Assembly (NCBI GenBank): GCA_963931925.1
Contig: OZ007574.1
Coordinates: 31,585,461-31,649,460 of the forward strand
Origin: Onchidella celtica
Lineage: Eukaryota; Mollusca; Gastropoda; Systellommatophora; Onchidiidae
Reading direction: 5' to 3'
Length of the DNA stretch: 64,000 nt
Shown: positions 1-10,600 of the stretch, in pieces
Layout: the number at the start of each line of letters is the position of its first letter
Position numbering within the stretch: the stretch's first letter is position 1
Notes under the pieces: model-generated
Told to the model about the DNA's origin: nothing
The model's input: the letters and a program-made list of their open reading frames with translations, nothing else
The model's database searches: none
Position numbers and translations under genes: made by a program

Positions 1-1380
1 GTAACTCTTCGTCAAAAATTGATGCAGTACACCAAGTTTCATAATTTTTGATGGCGCAGTCGCGAATTTTAAGCTGCTTACTGGTTCACCCTCTAGCTCA
101 ATTATAGTAAGATTCAACTACATTCAAAGCTGTATCGAATGATCATCCTGATAGACTCCTAAGCCGAAAATAACATAGTAGCAAACTTTCAAAAATTTAT
201 TATAACTAGATCTGTTGTGCTAAAATAATACAGTTTTATACTCCTCCTGAAATGTAGCCAAAACCGATTACTACCGTTTCAGGGAACGGCGAAGACAAGA
301 AGCCTAGGTCATTTTTCATAATATATGTTTATTACTTCCTGAGATGCTAATGAGATGCTAAAAGCGTTATATACATTTTCTGAGCTACAGGTGCAGCAAG
401 ACATCTCGATATGTGACATTATATGATTAAGAGGTAAAAAATGAAAGTAAGTTAAGCTAGAGTAAAAATAATAGCTTACACAATCACAGAATTTATGTTG
501 GTTACCAATAACAACATTACATCTTGGCCTCTTACACAAGATCAATGGCGCACCTACAGTTTTGAAGCTTGAACTATTATTATGGAACCTCTTCACAACC
601 AGCAATAACTGGGTAACAACCAAAAGCTCATTTACTATGGGATGAGGGGCCCTGAAATTTAAGTTTCTCTAGTTTCATAGCAGATCCGCCACTGCACAAA
701 AGGAATGAGTAAATCTATAAACGGTACCTACTGTGCTTGAAGAATAGTGTTACTGAGCATTGTCGTTTATTAAAATACTTTAGGGTGCCCTTTAGTCGTT
801 CTGTCAGTAATCTAGTGCACCAGACAGTCACGCTTGACAGAATCAGGTCGCAACAGCTGAAATACCGCGGGAGTCTGCAGAACTAGAACTGATGGCAAAA
901 CATCAACTGTGTCATGGAGAGTGCTCATCCGTGTAAAAAATACACTCGAAGAAGCGACTCTGAATAACCCTGAGTCGGTGTTGCCGCTTGGCGGCTCAAA
1001 AGCGATGTACTGGTTTCATAAAATATTTTGAACTTCAGGATACACATAACTGCGTAAATGAAATATAAAGCCTAAAATGGTAAAGATTCTAATTACCAAA
1101 CGTGCTGCCTGATCAGGGTGCAAGATGAATTATAGACACCCGTGGAATTAAATGAACTAATTTTTTTTTTTCAAGATTCCTTTGCCCCTTGATAAGTCCG
1201 AATAATTATTCAAATTTGGCATAGCCATCTATACCATTTCGTTTAACCAGAAATTGCATTCTCATTTAAACTGCAACAATACGCAAGGAAATTTGGCATG
1301 GCCCACTAAACCACTTTGTTTAGATTACGGATTTTATTCTCATATAAACTGCAATAATAGGCAATGAGATAGCCATAACA
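1..1380. other. non-coding, no gene seen
   Basis: AT-rich sequence with only short chance frames on both strands. I see no splice-bounded coding stretch, RNA gene or clear repeat structure. The similar stretches at 1201-1260 and 1283-1345 (both contain ATTTGGCATRGCC) look like a degraded short tandem duplication. Confidence 0.5.
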
Positions 1381-1382
1381 GG

Positions 1383-1794
1383 CCGCACAAATCTTGCAAC
1401 AAACTTTGACACGGCTGTAATTTTTTAACCGCTGGACATAAGACTGTAACTGAATACTGAATGGTGACTGAAACTGAAAAGCCTTGTCATCTTTAATTCA
1501 AGTTCTATTGATCCCCTTGTTGAACTTGACCTACATAAGCATTTCAAGCAAGAAGGAAACGGTCAAAACATTCGAACCAACAGGCTGAAACCTCACATGT
1601 AGTTCTGAATCTCTTTGCTGGATTGTTCAAGACAGGACACCAAGTCGTTAGGAAAATCAAAGATTTTTAGCCCACCGGAGCAATCTTTGTTTATTTCATT
1701 TCTTAAACATTTTTTCATTAACCTAATTCGTTCTAAATTTACAGCCGTTTCAAGTTTGTTTGCAAGGCTTATGAGACTTGATATGATATTATAT
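1383..1794 (+). repeat. dispersed repeat family F, copy 1
   Basis: This stretch aligns by eye with 60615-61050. Shared landmarks in the same order are GCACRWCTTGCAACAAAC, AGCCTTGTCATYTTTAATTC, a GGTCAAAAC stretch, a CAAGACAG stretch, and TTACAGC followed by CATGAGACTT-like sequence. The copies are clearly diverged, with small insertions and deletions. No open frame and no terminal repeats were recognised, so the class is unknown; it could be a LINE untranslated region or a DNA transposon interior. The hAT-like element at 1795 interrupts or ends the similarity. Confidence 0.6.
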
Positions 1795-2119
1795 CAGGAG
1801 TGGCCAAACTTGCTTAACTTCATGGAGTCGAGAGCCACAAGGTATCAACAAAATTTACACACACGTTTTTATTGTTACATACACATTTCGTTACCAAAAT
1901 GTGATATAAGTATTAAGAAATATATGTATACAAGAAGATTTACTCATGTATGCAGTGTTTTAAACTATTAATTTTTCATTAGTTTCAGTAATCACACAAT
2001 ACCAGATATATTCCAAATATTTTCAAAACAAAAGAGCTGAGCCATCATATTTCTATGAGCTGCATATTGAAGATCAGAGAGCCGTATGTGGCTCGCGAGC
2101 CGCGGTTTGGTCATCCCTG
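1795..2119. mobile_element. hAT-like non-autonomous element
   Basis: The ends are inverted: it starts CAGGAGTGGCCAAAC and finishes GTTTGGTCATCCCTG. These match the CAGGGGTGGCCAAAC type of end seen at 33722. Candidate 8-bp target duplications are TATTATAT (1787-1794) and GTATATAT (2120-2127), 6 of 8 alike, so an old insertion. Terminal CA..TG with an 8-bp duplication is the hAT pattern. At 325 bp it is too small for a transposase and none is seen. Confidence 0.65.
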
Positions 2120-2179
2120 GTATATATAATTATGTAACCTTATACTAATATTGGTAACCGGTAAGTTGCATGGATATCT

Positions 2180-2375
2180 AGGAAACAGGTACCTGCAACG
2201 TGCACACGGGCCCGAGAAGATCATGTGTTTGATCCTACCCATTATAGGATCAGGGACAGGAATTCCCCCACACCCCCACTCCCCCCCAAAATCCCAACCT
2301 GCCTGCATTGACCTGGGATCGAACCTGGTACCTTCGGCATGAAAGGCCAGCACCTTGCTCCCAGATCAACGTGTC
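2180..2375 (-). mobile_element. tRNA-derived SINE (family G), minus strand
   Basis: Read on the minus strand, a polymerase III B-box-like motif (GGTTCGATCC) lies in the tRNA-like head. A body with the recurring CCTGTCCCTGATCCTA and CGGGCCCGTGTGCACGTTGC landmarks follows. Related copies lie at 28135, 33473 and 57385, with partial ones at 61195, 63420 and 3740. It is inserted next to the hAT-like element at 1795-2119. Confidence 0.65.
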
Positions 2376-3739
2376 CCCAACGTGCAACAACCGCGTTCCG
2401 AAAGCCCAGTCCTTAAATATAATTGAATCTACCCCTCAGCTGAAAGGATCTGAAAGAAAACAATTAAACCATATGCTACTGTGTTAGTTGTGTTACATTT
2501 GCGATCAATGGTAATTATAGGGGTTGAAATGGTAATGTCTAGTAAGTTGTAGTCGCCTCCAATGAGGAAGCAGAAGTGTCAGTAGAGATCGGTTACTCTG
2601 ACTATACACACGTATTGTAATGCATTATCATAATTGAAACCATGTAAGGGTTCGGAACATAATGATGCAGTCTGTGTCAGCTTAAACTCAATGTCCAATG
2701 GCTAACAAGTTTTGGTAGAAAATGTAAGTCAAAATATACTACAAGAATAAGTTAAAGATATCTTTCAATACTAATGGTAAAATTAATAAGTTTTGTACCC
2801 ATTATCTTTATACTTAAAAGTGAATACAATGCTATTTTAATTTAAACGTTATTTAAAAACAAGTGCAATATATCCAAATCGGTCAATCGGGCTTATCCAG
2901 TTTTGGAAAAACCCTCTTAAATTTCAAAAGCACGAATGAAACAAAACCCCAACGACAATTTTTTTTTTTTTTTGAACCAGAGATTCTAATTGTGTTCAGC
3001 GATTTTGACTCGACTTTCCTTTAGGCTGCGGAGAGAAAATCCGAGCTCATCTCTAAATGTAGTTTCATTACGCACCCCGCTTCGGCGAAAATTTAAACGG
3101 TTTCAAAAGTGTTCCTTGACTGAAAAATAAACCGTGGTTATTCATAAATGTGCACATTACATATGAAGTGCTTTGGTCGGGGGAGGGGGTGTATTTGCAG
3201 CACTCCCATGTTTCGTTCTCCTAAAAATTCAAAGGTTTGCATACAAAAATCGTTCCTTCCTTTGTGTGAACGAATCTGGGCGCCGCGCACTTTGTACTTT
3301 TATTTTTTGAAATAAAATTAAAACACAATTTGCAAAATTTGAGGTGACGACATTCGTTACCTGTAATTGAAATCTGTACAACAACTTGCTTTAAAAAAAA
3401 AAAAAGAAAAACAGAAAGATTTTCCCCAAAAAGGAGGGAGGAGGGGGGGGGGTGGGCAAGGGAACTGCAAGTTACAGCTCTGGTCCCACTGCCTATTTCT
3501 GTGTCCAAATAAAATGTAACTGGTGCACGCATTGAATATTATTTCATTCGTTGAAGCACCACCGACAAAAGTAGGGGCATGGTGAAAAACTCAATGCCAC
3601 ATCTGCATCTGTTTGTGTGCGGCAGCAGCCAACAACGCAAAGATACGTCACATCGTCACCGTAGATTTGACCATGATTAGGGCCAACAGTTACTCACGTG
3701 ATGTGGGGACACATTCGTCTCTAGAGTCTGGAGGCGGCT
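2376..3739. other. non-coding, no gene seen
   Basis: No supported gene. It contains A and T homopolymers (2960-2974, 3392-3405) and a G-run at 3431-3453. Short frames on either strand show no recognisable protein. Confidence 0.5.
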
Positions 3740-3875
3740 CCCCAGGCAAAATTCTAGAAAAACTAATCCTTACCACGAAAACACACAGAAACAAAAACAA
3801 GAAAAATATTCTTTAAAAACACAAGGAAGGTGAGGTGTAAATGCCAAGAGCAGAGAAACTTTCTAAAATGAATAC
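3740..3875 (+). repeat. SINE family G, 3' part only
   Basis: The stretch AAACTAATCCTTACC ... ACACAGAAACAAAAACAAG ... GTGAGGTGTAAATGCCAA repeats the 3' section of the complete SINE at 57385-57750. The tRNA-like head is absent, so this is a partial copy. Confidence 0.55.
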
Positions 3876-4362
3876 TGGAAATACGTCATCTTTGCGTCCT
3901 TGACGTTTCCAAGCTTTTCATGACAATTTCTCTACTCTCTATCCGTTTTATGGAAAATACTAGTGTCCCAAGCTGAGAATTTTGCAGACTAGTCTACATG
4001 AAGCAAGGCGATGAGAGCGGAGGATCTAATTTTGAGCATTTTTTGAATAATGTGTTGTAATACAGCTGAGAACTGTGCAGATATGGCTACATGAGGCAAT
4101 CCTACAGGGCAGTATCTGATGATTATTATAATTATAATATATATTTATTTTTTTACATTTATTTGACGGCATCATAAAATGCTATTTTGCGCTATGTAGT
4201 CTTTATAAAGAAAGAAATATTTGGGCTGCAGGATTTGGTACCGTCAATTTTCGTTGGGATTTGTTCATTTCTGCACTTACATCTGATTTTCCAACCATTT
4301 CTAAATTTCAGATCAACAGCTTGACCAGCCAAAAACAAAAGCGTGTCCGTCAGACTCCAAAG

Positions 4363-4440
4363 CAGGAATGGGCAAACCTTTTCCATTGAGAACCACATCA
4401 GCATCAGGCCTACGTCAACTGGCCCCCGCATTAAAAGCTA
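4363..4440 (+). mobile_element. hAT-like left end (fragment)
   Basis: CAGGAATGGGCAAACCTTTT followed by GAGAACCACAT resembles the widespread hAT (Charlie-type) terminal sequence CAGGGGTGGGCAAAC...GGGCCACAT. I found no matching right end downstream, so this is a fragment or a chance resemblance. Confidence 0.4.
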
Positions 4441-4761
4441 AACCCTGTGTTTTCGTTACACGCGGTTTCCGTACACATAGAAAGACTCTTTTCTTTTTAC
4501 TACTTGATGAATTTTTTGCTGTTTCCGTTGCCGTTCCATTTTCTGTACACATGAAAACCCAGCTTAACTCTCAAAGCTCAACATTTCTTCGACAAAAGAA
4601 AAAAAAACGTTCAATAACACTGACACATAAATCTACTGCATTTCATAAATTGTTTATTAAGATCTAACAATAATTAATTGCTTTCAACACTACCGGTGCC
4701 ACGTATAAACTGTTTTTCAATAATTATTTCTTTGTGTCATGATCAATATATTTTTGCCAGC

Positions 4762-4796
4762 AAAAAACAGTGGTGTTGGAACAAACAAGAACTAAG
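4762..4796 (-). mobile_element. MITE family A, inverted end fragment
   Basis: This is the first ~35 bp of a family A element in inverse orientation, abutting the left end of the copy at 4797. The junction forms a near-perfect palindrome centred on AAGCTT (4794-4799). Confidence 0.65.
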
Positions 4797-5043
4797 CTTA
4801 GATCTTGCTTGTTCCAACTCCACTGTTTGCACATCTGAGAAATTCGTCGTTAAACGTTTGCAGCTTTAATATTTTAAGGTGTTAGAATAAATCGGAACTG
4901 TGAAACAACTTGATAAGTGCCACAACGCATTTTAAACAAGTGTCAAAGTGTGCATTTCTTATACCTCTTCCACATACTAAAAAATCTCCAGTTTAAAAAA
5001 AAGAAAAAAACTGGAGATACAACACACAAGAATTAAGCTCGCG
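4797..5043 (+). mobile_element. MITE family A, copy 1
   Basis: About 247 bp with imperfect inverted ends (left CTTAGATCTTGCTTGTTC, right CAAGAATTAAGCTCGCG). The interior is shared with the copies at 35426, 43078, 51709, 54361 and 62038: TTCCAACTCCACTGTTTGCA, TTAGAATAAATCGGAACTGT, GTGCCACAACGCATTTTAAA. No coding capacity, so non-autonomous. The superfamily cannot be named from the ends alone. Confidence 0.8.
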
Positions 5044-5454
5044 ATTTTTTTGTCCAGCTCTTGCGGGTCGCATAAACTCAAGGTTGTTCTAACGTATCAT
5101 TATTTAGAACGGCAGAAATACGGGAATGCCTGTGAAATTGGACCAAGTATATTGGTGTTAAAGAATGAGTGTCCCGGTATCCATGGCAACTAAAGGTTTG
5201 ATAACATTATTTTCTACTGCCCGAATTCTATCACTAGCAATAGGACGCCGGTCATGAAATGCATATATAAATGTATAGGTAGGAAAATAATAACGAAATG
5301 TTATTGCAGAAAAAAAATTTTAAAATGGCCGGAGTATGTCATAGTGGTACAATGTGTTTTCGCCAGGGCTGTAGCCAGAATGACAGTTTCAAAAATTATA
5401 AAATTGCTTTCCTCAACTGTCAACTGATCTGGCCCACCCGCTTTTATAACGACC

Positions 5455-5719
5455 GGATTGTATTTACTCAAATTTCAAACAATCGTTTATAAATTTTAAC
5501 GTAGTTATGACGGTAAATTACGTACAATGATCTTTTATCCGGCTCCCTTTGAAAGCCAAGCGCAAGCGAGGCTGTATATGACATGCGTTTCATTTGGTTT
5601 CACTCAGGTTTGAAACAGTCTTTTATGAATTTTTATGTAGTTTTAAGGGTAAAATATATGGTCTATTTTTCGGCTCTCTTTGAAAAGCCAAGTGCAAGGG
5701 AGGCTCTATTTAAAATCGT
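5455..5719 (+). repeat. tandem duplication of a ~130-bp unit
   Basis: Two diverged units share the order CTTTTATRAATTTT-like, then CGGCTCYCTTTGAAA, then AGCCAAGYGCAAGSGAGGCT. The second unit is cut by the solo LTR at 5720 and resumes at about 6600 (CATGTGTTCAATTTGG). Confidence 0.65.
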
Positions 5720-6594
5720 TGTCACAAATCCCAGACTGGGAGATGTAATAAGTATGACAGGACAACAATCACGAACAAACAAGTTTAACACTTAACAGAA
5801 CAACCCATCAGACTCACACATTTATTAAACATAATTATACATATAATAGCGCAATTACATACATTATATTATTGGAATGACTGCCGTACAACGGCCTTAT
5901 TCTCACACACACTCTCCCTCGGATCCACAATCCGGTAGTTACTCCTAAAGGCACTTCGGCCTCAGCCTCTCCCCTCAGGTTCTTAATAGCCCATTAATAA
6001 ATTACTGGCACCGCAGTCTCTCAATATCACCTTCCTATTGTCATACACCTTAGCACTCCCCTAGCACCTCAGCAGGGCAATAACACATTATTATTTCCAT
6101 AGCCATCAACATGGCAGCAACATAGTATCAGTCACTAGCCTATCAACATGGCAACAATATAGTATCTCATTCACTCTCATATCTACGTCCCTGTCCGTGG
6201 CCTGACTGCCACGACTTTATGTGCCTCTACTGTCCTACACTGACAGCCTCACTTCTGGCCTATGTGTGGCCTCCGGCCCTATGCTGGCCTATCCCCTGTG
6301 CTCATCGAGGTGGCTCTGCGGCCCGTCCCCGACACCAGTCATAACTGGAAAGACTCTCACTAGTCTTCTCGACTGCTTCCCCTTTATGTCCGCCCGATGG
6401 GCTTTTATTCACAGGTCCGATCCCTAGGACCTTCTAACTTGCAGTGATAGTATTACCGCGCTTTCGCCTCCTTCAGACCCCGCCCCCACTACTACTCACA
6501 ACAGCACGCTTAACTTGCTGTCTACTGTGAGCCTTTCTTACTCTACACCCGCTCTGTAGCAATCCCCTTAATTGCACTCACTCCACTCGTGACA
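5720..6594. mobile_element. solo LTR with 5-bp target duplication
   Basis: An 875-bp block starts TGTCACAAATCCC and ends ACTCGTGACA. It is flanked on both sides by the identical 5-mer ATCGT (5715-5719 and 6595-6599). TGT...ACA ends with a 5-bp duplication are what Ty3/Gypsy or BEL LTRs leave after the two LTRs recombine. No gag or pol lies beside it. It is a fossil; the exact target duplication suggests moderate or young age. Orientation cannot be set with confidence. Confidence 0.8.
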
Positions 6595-6639
6595 ATCGTC
6601 ATGTGTTCAATTTGGTGTGTAGAGTGCCCTGAGGGGGTT

Positions 6640-7215
6640 CCATTGACGTGTGAAGCTAAGCTGTAAATCGAGGGGTATTTTTAATATTGTTGTACGTGAC
6701 ATTTTGCCGTTTGTGCATTTTTATGCCTTTTTGCAAAATGAGGATTGGAAGTCAGGTAAAATCAAGGGTCCAAACGCATACAACATTACATCACAAGCAC
6801 GTATTTCCAAATGATTTTAACCGATTGGAATGACACTCATGAATGATAAAATCAGCAGTAAGAGAACCACTTTCATGACAAAACCTCAAAATAGGCAAAA
6901 CAATATGGAAAAATACCCATCAAAATTATTAGAGGTGTGTGTATGTGGGGGGGGGGTGGGGGTGGGGAGGGAGGCAGAGGGAGAGAAGGATGGGAGCAAA
7001 GGTTTATTCCGAGTGCTAGTAAATACATTAATTAATGTTTTAAAAAGTCACCTCAGGCCATTACGAATTAACCCATGGCATCAAATTTACGTTTTCTCTA
7101 CATTGCATTAATAACTTCACTTTCGCAAATTAGGACAGTCTGTGATCAGCTTTAAAGTGCCAGCTTACACCAGGGCCGTATACTCTAATTACAGCAAAAA
7201 GAGTTGCTAAAATGG
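6640..7215. other. non-coding with G-quadruplex-like run
   Basis: No gene seen. 6944-6976 contains four or more guanine runs on the plus strand (a ten-G run, then TGGGGGTGGGGAGGGAGG), which fits the G-quadruplex motif. Confidence 0.5.
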
Positions 7216-7219
7216 CAGA

Positions 7220-7426
7220 ACCCGAGACACAGGATACGGAGACGAATCAATTCCGTCCGTCGACTTGCCCGCGTATCATCGATATCAGCAATGTAACAAT
7301 TCGCACCGCACCTCTTCATGATTGAACGTAAAAGCGTTATAGAACTTACCGTATTTATACGGGCGCAGTTTGTGAACATATAGTGGGAGAAGGAATGGTT
7401 CGTCAAAGTATTCTTGTGTCTCGGGT
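7220..7426. mobile_element. MITE family D, copy 1
   Basis: A 207-bp element with inverted ends ACCCGAGACACAGG and CTTGTGTCTCGGGT. It is flanked by AGA on both sides (7217-7219, 7427-7429), a possible 3-bp target duplication. The interior matches 24387-24615 (CGTCGACTTGCCCGCGTA, AACAATTCGCACC, GTTTATACG, GAAGGAATGGT). No coding capacity. Confidence 0.7.
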
Positions 7427-8059
7427 AGAACTTAAAAAAAAAAAGAAGTATTAATAGAACTTTTTTAAAAAAAGGGAAAAGAAAAAAACCTCATTATAAA
7501 ACTTAGAACGTGTTTACCTACGACTTCGAGCTTCCAAGCATTAAAAATTTGCCGGACGGACGTGCTTTGTAAGCTGCTAACGAAGCAAGAACTCGCAGCT
7601 AAGTAAACTGTTTCGCTTCGTTCCTGTAGAAATCTTTTATTGTTCGATCTTTTTTCACTTGAAAAAGGCGAAAGCCCAAAATTTTGTGTATTTTCTGTCT
7701 TCTCTTTAGTTTGCTTTGTATTGTTTGGGTTTTATTTCTCACGCACGGTTTCGCAACATACAACCTTTTCTTTTTGCCCAATTTTGACTTTACCTACGAT
7801 TGTATTTGTCTATCAAAGATCTGAAGAAAAAAAATCATGAAACATGAGATGCTAAATATTAATTTTATGAGCAGAATAAATTTAAAAGTGTCATTTTTTG
7901 GCCATGGCTTTTCCCTTTTTGTTGTTGTTGTTTTTCAGTGCAGTGGCACGGCATGAGGATTCTCATAGGCTGCGGCGTTTGTGATGTCAGGAGAAGACCA
8001 GGATATTGTGGGAACTGTCCAAATTTCAGATGGGCAATTTCAATGTCTTCGATCATCCT
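7427..8059. other. non-coding, no gene seen
   Basis: A- and T-rich stretches and short frames without recognisable domains. Confidence 0.45.
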
Positions 8060-8330
8060 GTGTCAAAACACGGCTCATGAGGCAGGGACAAGGGCTCTCC
8101 GTCTTTCTCTATCAGCAATTTCTCTATCAGCAGCTGTCATCTGTTCAGCCGTTTTAAGGTCACTGGTTTTAATATTTACCTAGGCTATTATAATGCACAT
8201 TATATTAAAGCACATAATGGTATTCATTTTTGGTCTTCCACGCGGTGCATAGGTAAGTGTTTTGGCATTCATCTCCATCGTTCCGTGGATCTGAGTTGCC
8301 TGCCACATCAGGTCTGCTGAATTCAGCGGC
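8060..8330 (-). pseudogene. possible decayed LINE C-terminus
   Basis: On the minus strand, peptide pieces resemble the end of RTE-like ORFs: a basic PRGRPK motif and, in another frame, TAADREIADRERRRALV, which recalls the AxDRxxWRxxVxAL tail of such proteins. The frames do not line up and only these motifs are visible. Low confidence. Confidence 0.3.
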
Positions 8331-9000
8331 GGACCGACAGTTTCCGGACCCTGAGGTTTGAACTGTTAAGGGGCCTCTCTGTAACTAGCAGCAAAGAGGG
8401 TAACATCCAAAATTCACTCATTAAAAACAGTTTCTTCAGGGCTCCTCTGGGATTGTAGGCCAGGAAGGTTGAGCTTCATTACTTTCATCAATGTTGTCAG
8501 GGGGGCGTAGTACATTTACAAAGCCAAATAGAAAAAAAGGTCTGAGTTCTGTACACCGTTCAGCTAAAGCTTTCTATATCATAAACACTGTGTCCTCTTA
8601 CATACAGCAGCTTTCTCTCATAGTATATCCGCTACTGGGTGAAACTGTGGAAACCGACACCAATTTGTTGTAGAAGAAAATATAATATTGGCAATGGAGC
8701 AGGCGGAAACACACCTCGTTTTTCTGTGTTTTTTAGGTTATGAAGTGCTTGTGCACGAAACAGCCGGTACCAGGCACAAACCCTCGTACTTTTTGCACTC
8801 GATTGTCAGACTAAAGCTCACTTAATGGCCTTTCACTTAATATATAAGATCACTAGGTTTTCGTATTATTTTGAATACATTTTCATCGTTTCCTGTTTAG
8901 TCATTTATTGTTTTTTCGGGGAGGCCTTTCAAAAAGTACTTAATTATAGTAGGCATCTGGCCAATTTGACCACGCTCCATCCTTTCAAAACCACATCCCC
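8331..9000. other. non-coding, no gene seen
   Basis: No repeat structure or coding stretch recognised. Confidence 0.4.
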
Positions 9001-9028
9001 ATATCCATACAACATGTTGTACGGATAT
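9001..9028. repeat. 28-bp near-perfect palindrome
   Basis: A self-complementary sequence centred on ACAACATGTTGT, with one mismatched pair over 28 bp. A related half (ACCATGTTGTACC) lies at 9588-9600. Confidence 0.6.
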
Positions 9029-9270
9029 ACACTTCCGTCTGGTAGACATAGATTATATTTTTCTTTTAAAAGAGGTACCGATAACACAGACGAAGAGAGG
9101 GAATAATTATGAACAACCACAACAACAATAGTGACGAGATGACGGGGAGGTGGGGGCGCGAAGAGAGAGGAGGGGAGGGGGGGTGAGGACAAAGAAAGCA
9201 AAAGAGAACACATTAAAATAAAACAATATGAAAACAAAGCGGAGGATACAAAAGGGGTTTGAATTCGAAG

Positions 9271-9376
9271 GGGTATAAATGCCATTTGCGCCTGGAGCTC
9301 TTGTAATTCTAACCCCTTAAATACACTGAGGAGGTTAGAACTACACGAGATTTTTGTGCAAATAGCATCTATACCC
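9271..9376. repeat. hairpin element, ~106 bp
   Basis: Left arm GGGTATAAATGCCATTTGCG pairs with right arm TGCAAATAGCATCTATACCC. The inner parts (TTGTAATTCTAACCCC against GAGGTTAGAACTACACGAG) also pair, leaving a short loop near 9325. It is probably a small foldback MITE. No second copy was found in the window. Confidence 0.6.
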
Positions 9377-9809
9377 GTTCTAGTCCTAACCCCTTCAACT
9401 TATTATAATCATTTATATTATGGAGAAGAGGATGAAAACAGATATAGATAGACAGACGAGAAATACATAACGAAGATGAAAGGCCGGCCCCGTTGATGAG
9501 TGGAAAAACGGATGCAGCTGCAACGTGCAATAGCAGCCACATAATCATCAAAATAAGCCTGTTGTAAAAAAAAAAATAAATGCACATACCATGTTGTACC
9601 ACCTCACTGCCACTCTCATAAACGCTTCAGCTCAGGGCATCAAAGCAACCATACGCAAAGCATGCACTGTAATTAACACACACACACACAAAAACAAACA
9701 AACAACCAGAGGAAAGATCTGAAGTGGCTTCGACAGTCAGTGATGATGACTGCGGCCATTGTCACGATATTAAAACGCAGTATATACTGTATATTTTATT
9801 ATACTTTAA

Positions 9810-10059
9810 CCCTTTTGCTGCCAAACCCAAAACGCCCTGCCTTCCTTTAAACTACCAGAATAATGGATTATCGGGTAGAAAGACGGCAGGAAATAGTAAA
9901 ATTGAGAGCGCAAACGTGCGGAAATATGTGAGTCGATATATCGGCCTCGCTGCAGTTTTAGCGTGAAACAGTAGGGCCGATACATCGGCCTTGTGACAGT
10001 CTTTTCTGCAGCATATGATCGGCCCATTATTATATCGGCCCCTGTGGCAGCTAAGGGGG
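9810..10059. mobile_element. piggyBac-like MITE with TTAA ends
   Basis: A 250-bp element flanked by TTAA on both sides (9806-9809 and 10060-10063). Its inverted ends are CCCTTTTGCTGCCA and TGGCAGCTAAGGGGG. TTAA duplication plus CCCTTT-type ends is the piggyBac superfamily signature. The interior carries several copies of a CGATATATCGGCC-like word. Too short to encode transposase. Confidence 0.7.
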
Positions 10060-10399
10060 TTAAGCCTTGGCGCCCTATTGCCGGATTTGATGGACCGACT
10101 GGTCTGACGCCACGACTGTTACTTTCAAAGACCTCATTGAAACTTAATGTCATGTTAAACCTAGACGCTGTCGCGCACTAGTCGAAACCCAGCAAGCTTC
10201 CATACGTTATTCCGACGTAGATTTTTATGGGATTACCTTCGGGCTGTAGGACTGCCGTGGGTGCAGATTCCCTGTATCAAACCGCCGTTAGTACCCATGT
10301 CGTAACCAAGGGATCCATGTAGAGACGATGCCATTCCTATGTGCGAACTTAACGTCAATCCCACACCTTAGATTTCCCGCAGATTTGCTTTATGGATCT

Positions 10400-10600
10400 G
10401 GTCGGCCGATCAGTTGGATGGTGACGCCACGACATTGAATTTTAGCAGAGAGTCAGTATGTACAGAGAGGTTTCACTGTTGCTCGATTTGCACTGCGCGA
10501 CACGTGAGACGCCGCGAAACCATTGTTAGCATGGAGCTGAAAGTAGGTCGCTGCGTGGAAGCAATACCCGTTTGTGCATTTCCACGGGACGTAAGAACTT
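10400..10600 (+). repeat. dispersed repeat family C, partial copy
   Basis: GATTTGCACTGCG ... GACGCCGCGAA ... ACCATTG aligns with the same order in 13640-13995 and 25065-25450. Strongly diverged and short. Confidence 0.4.
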
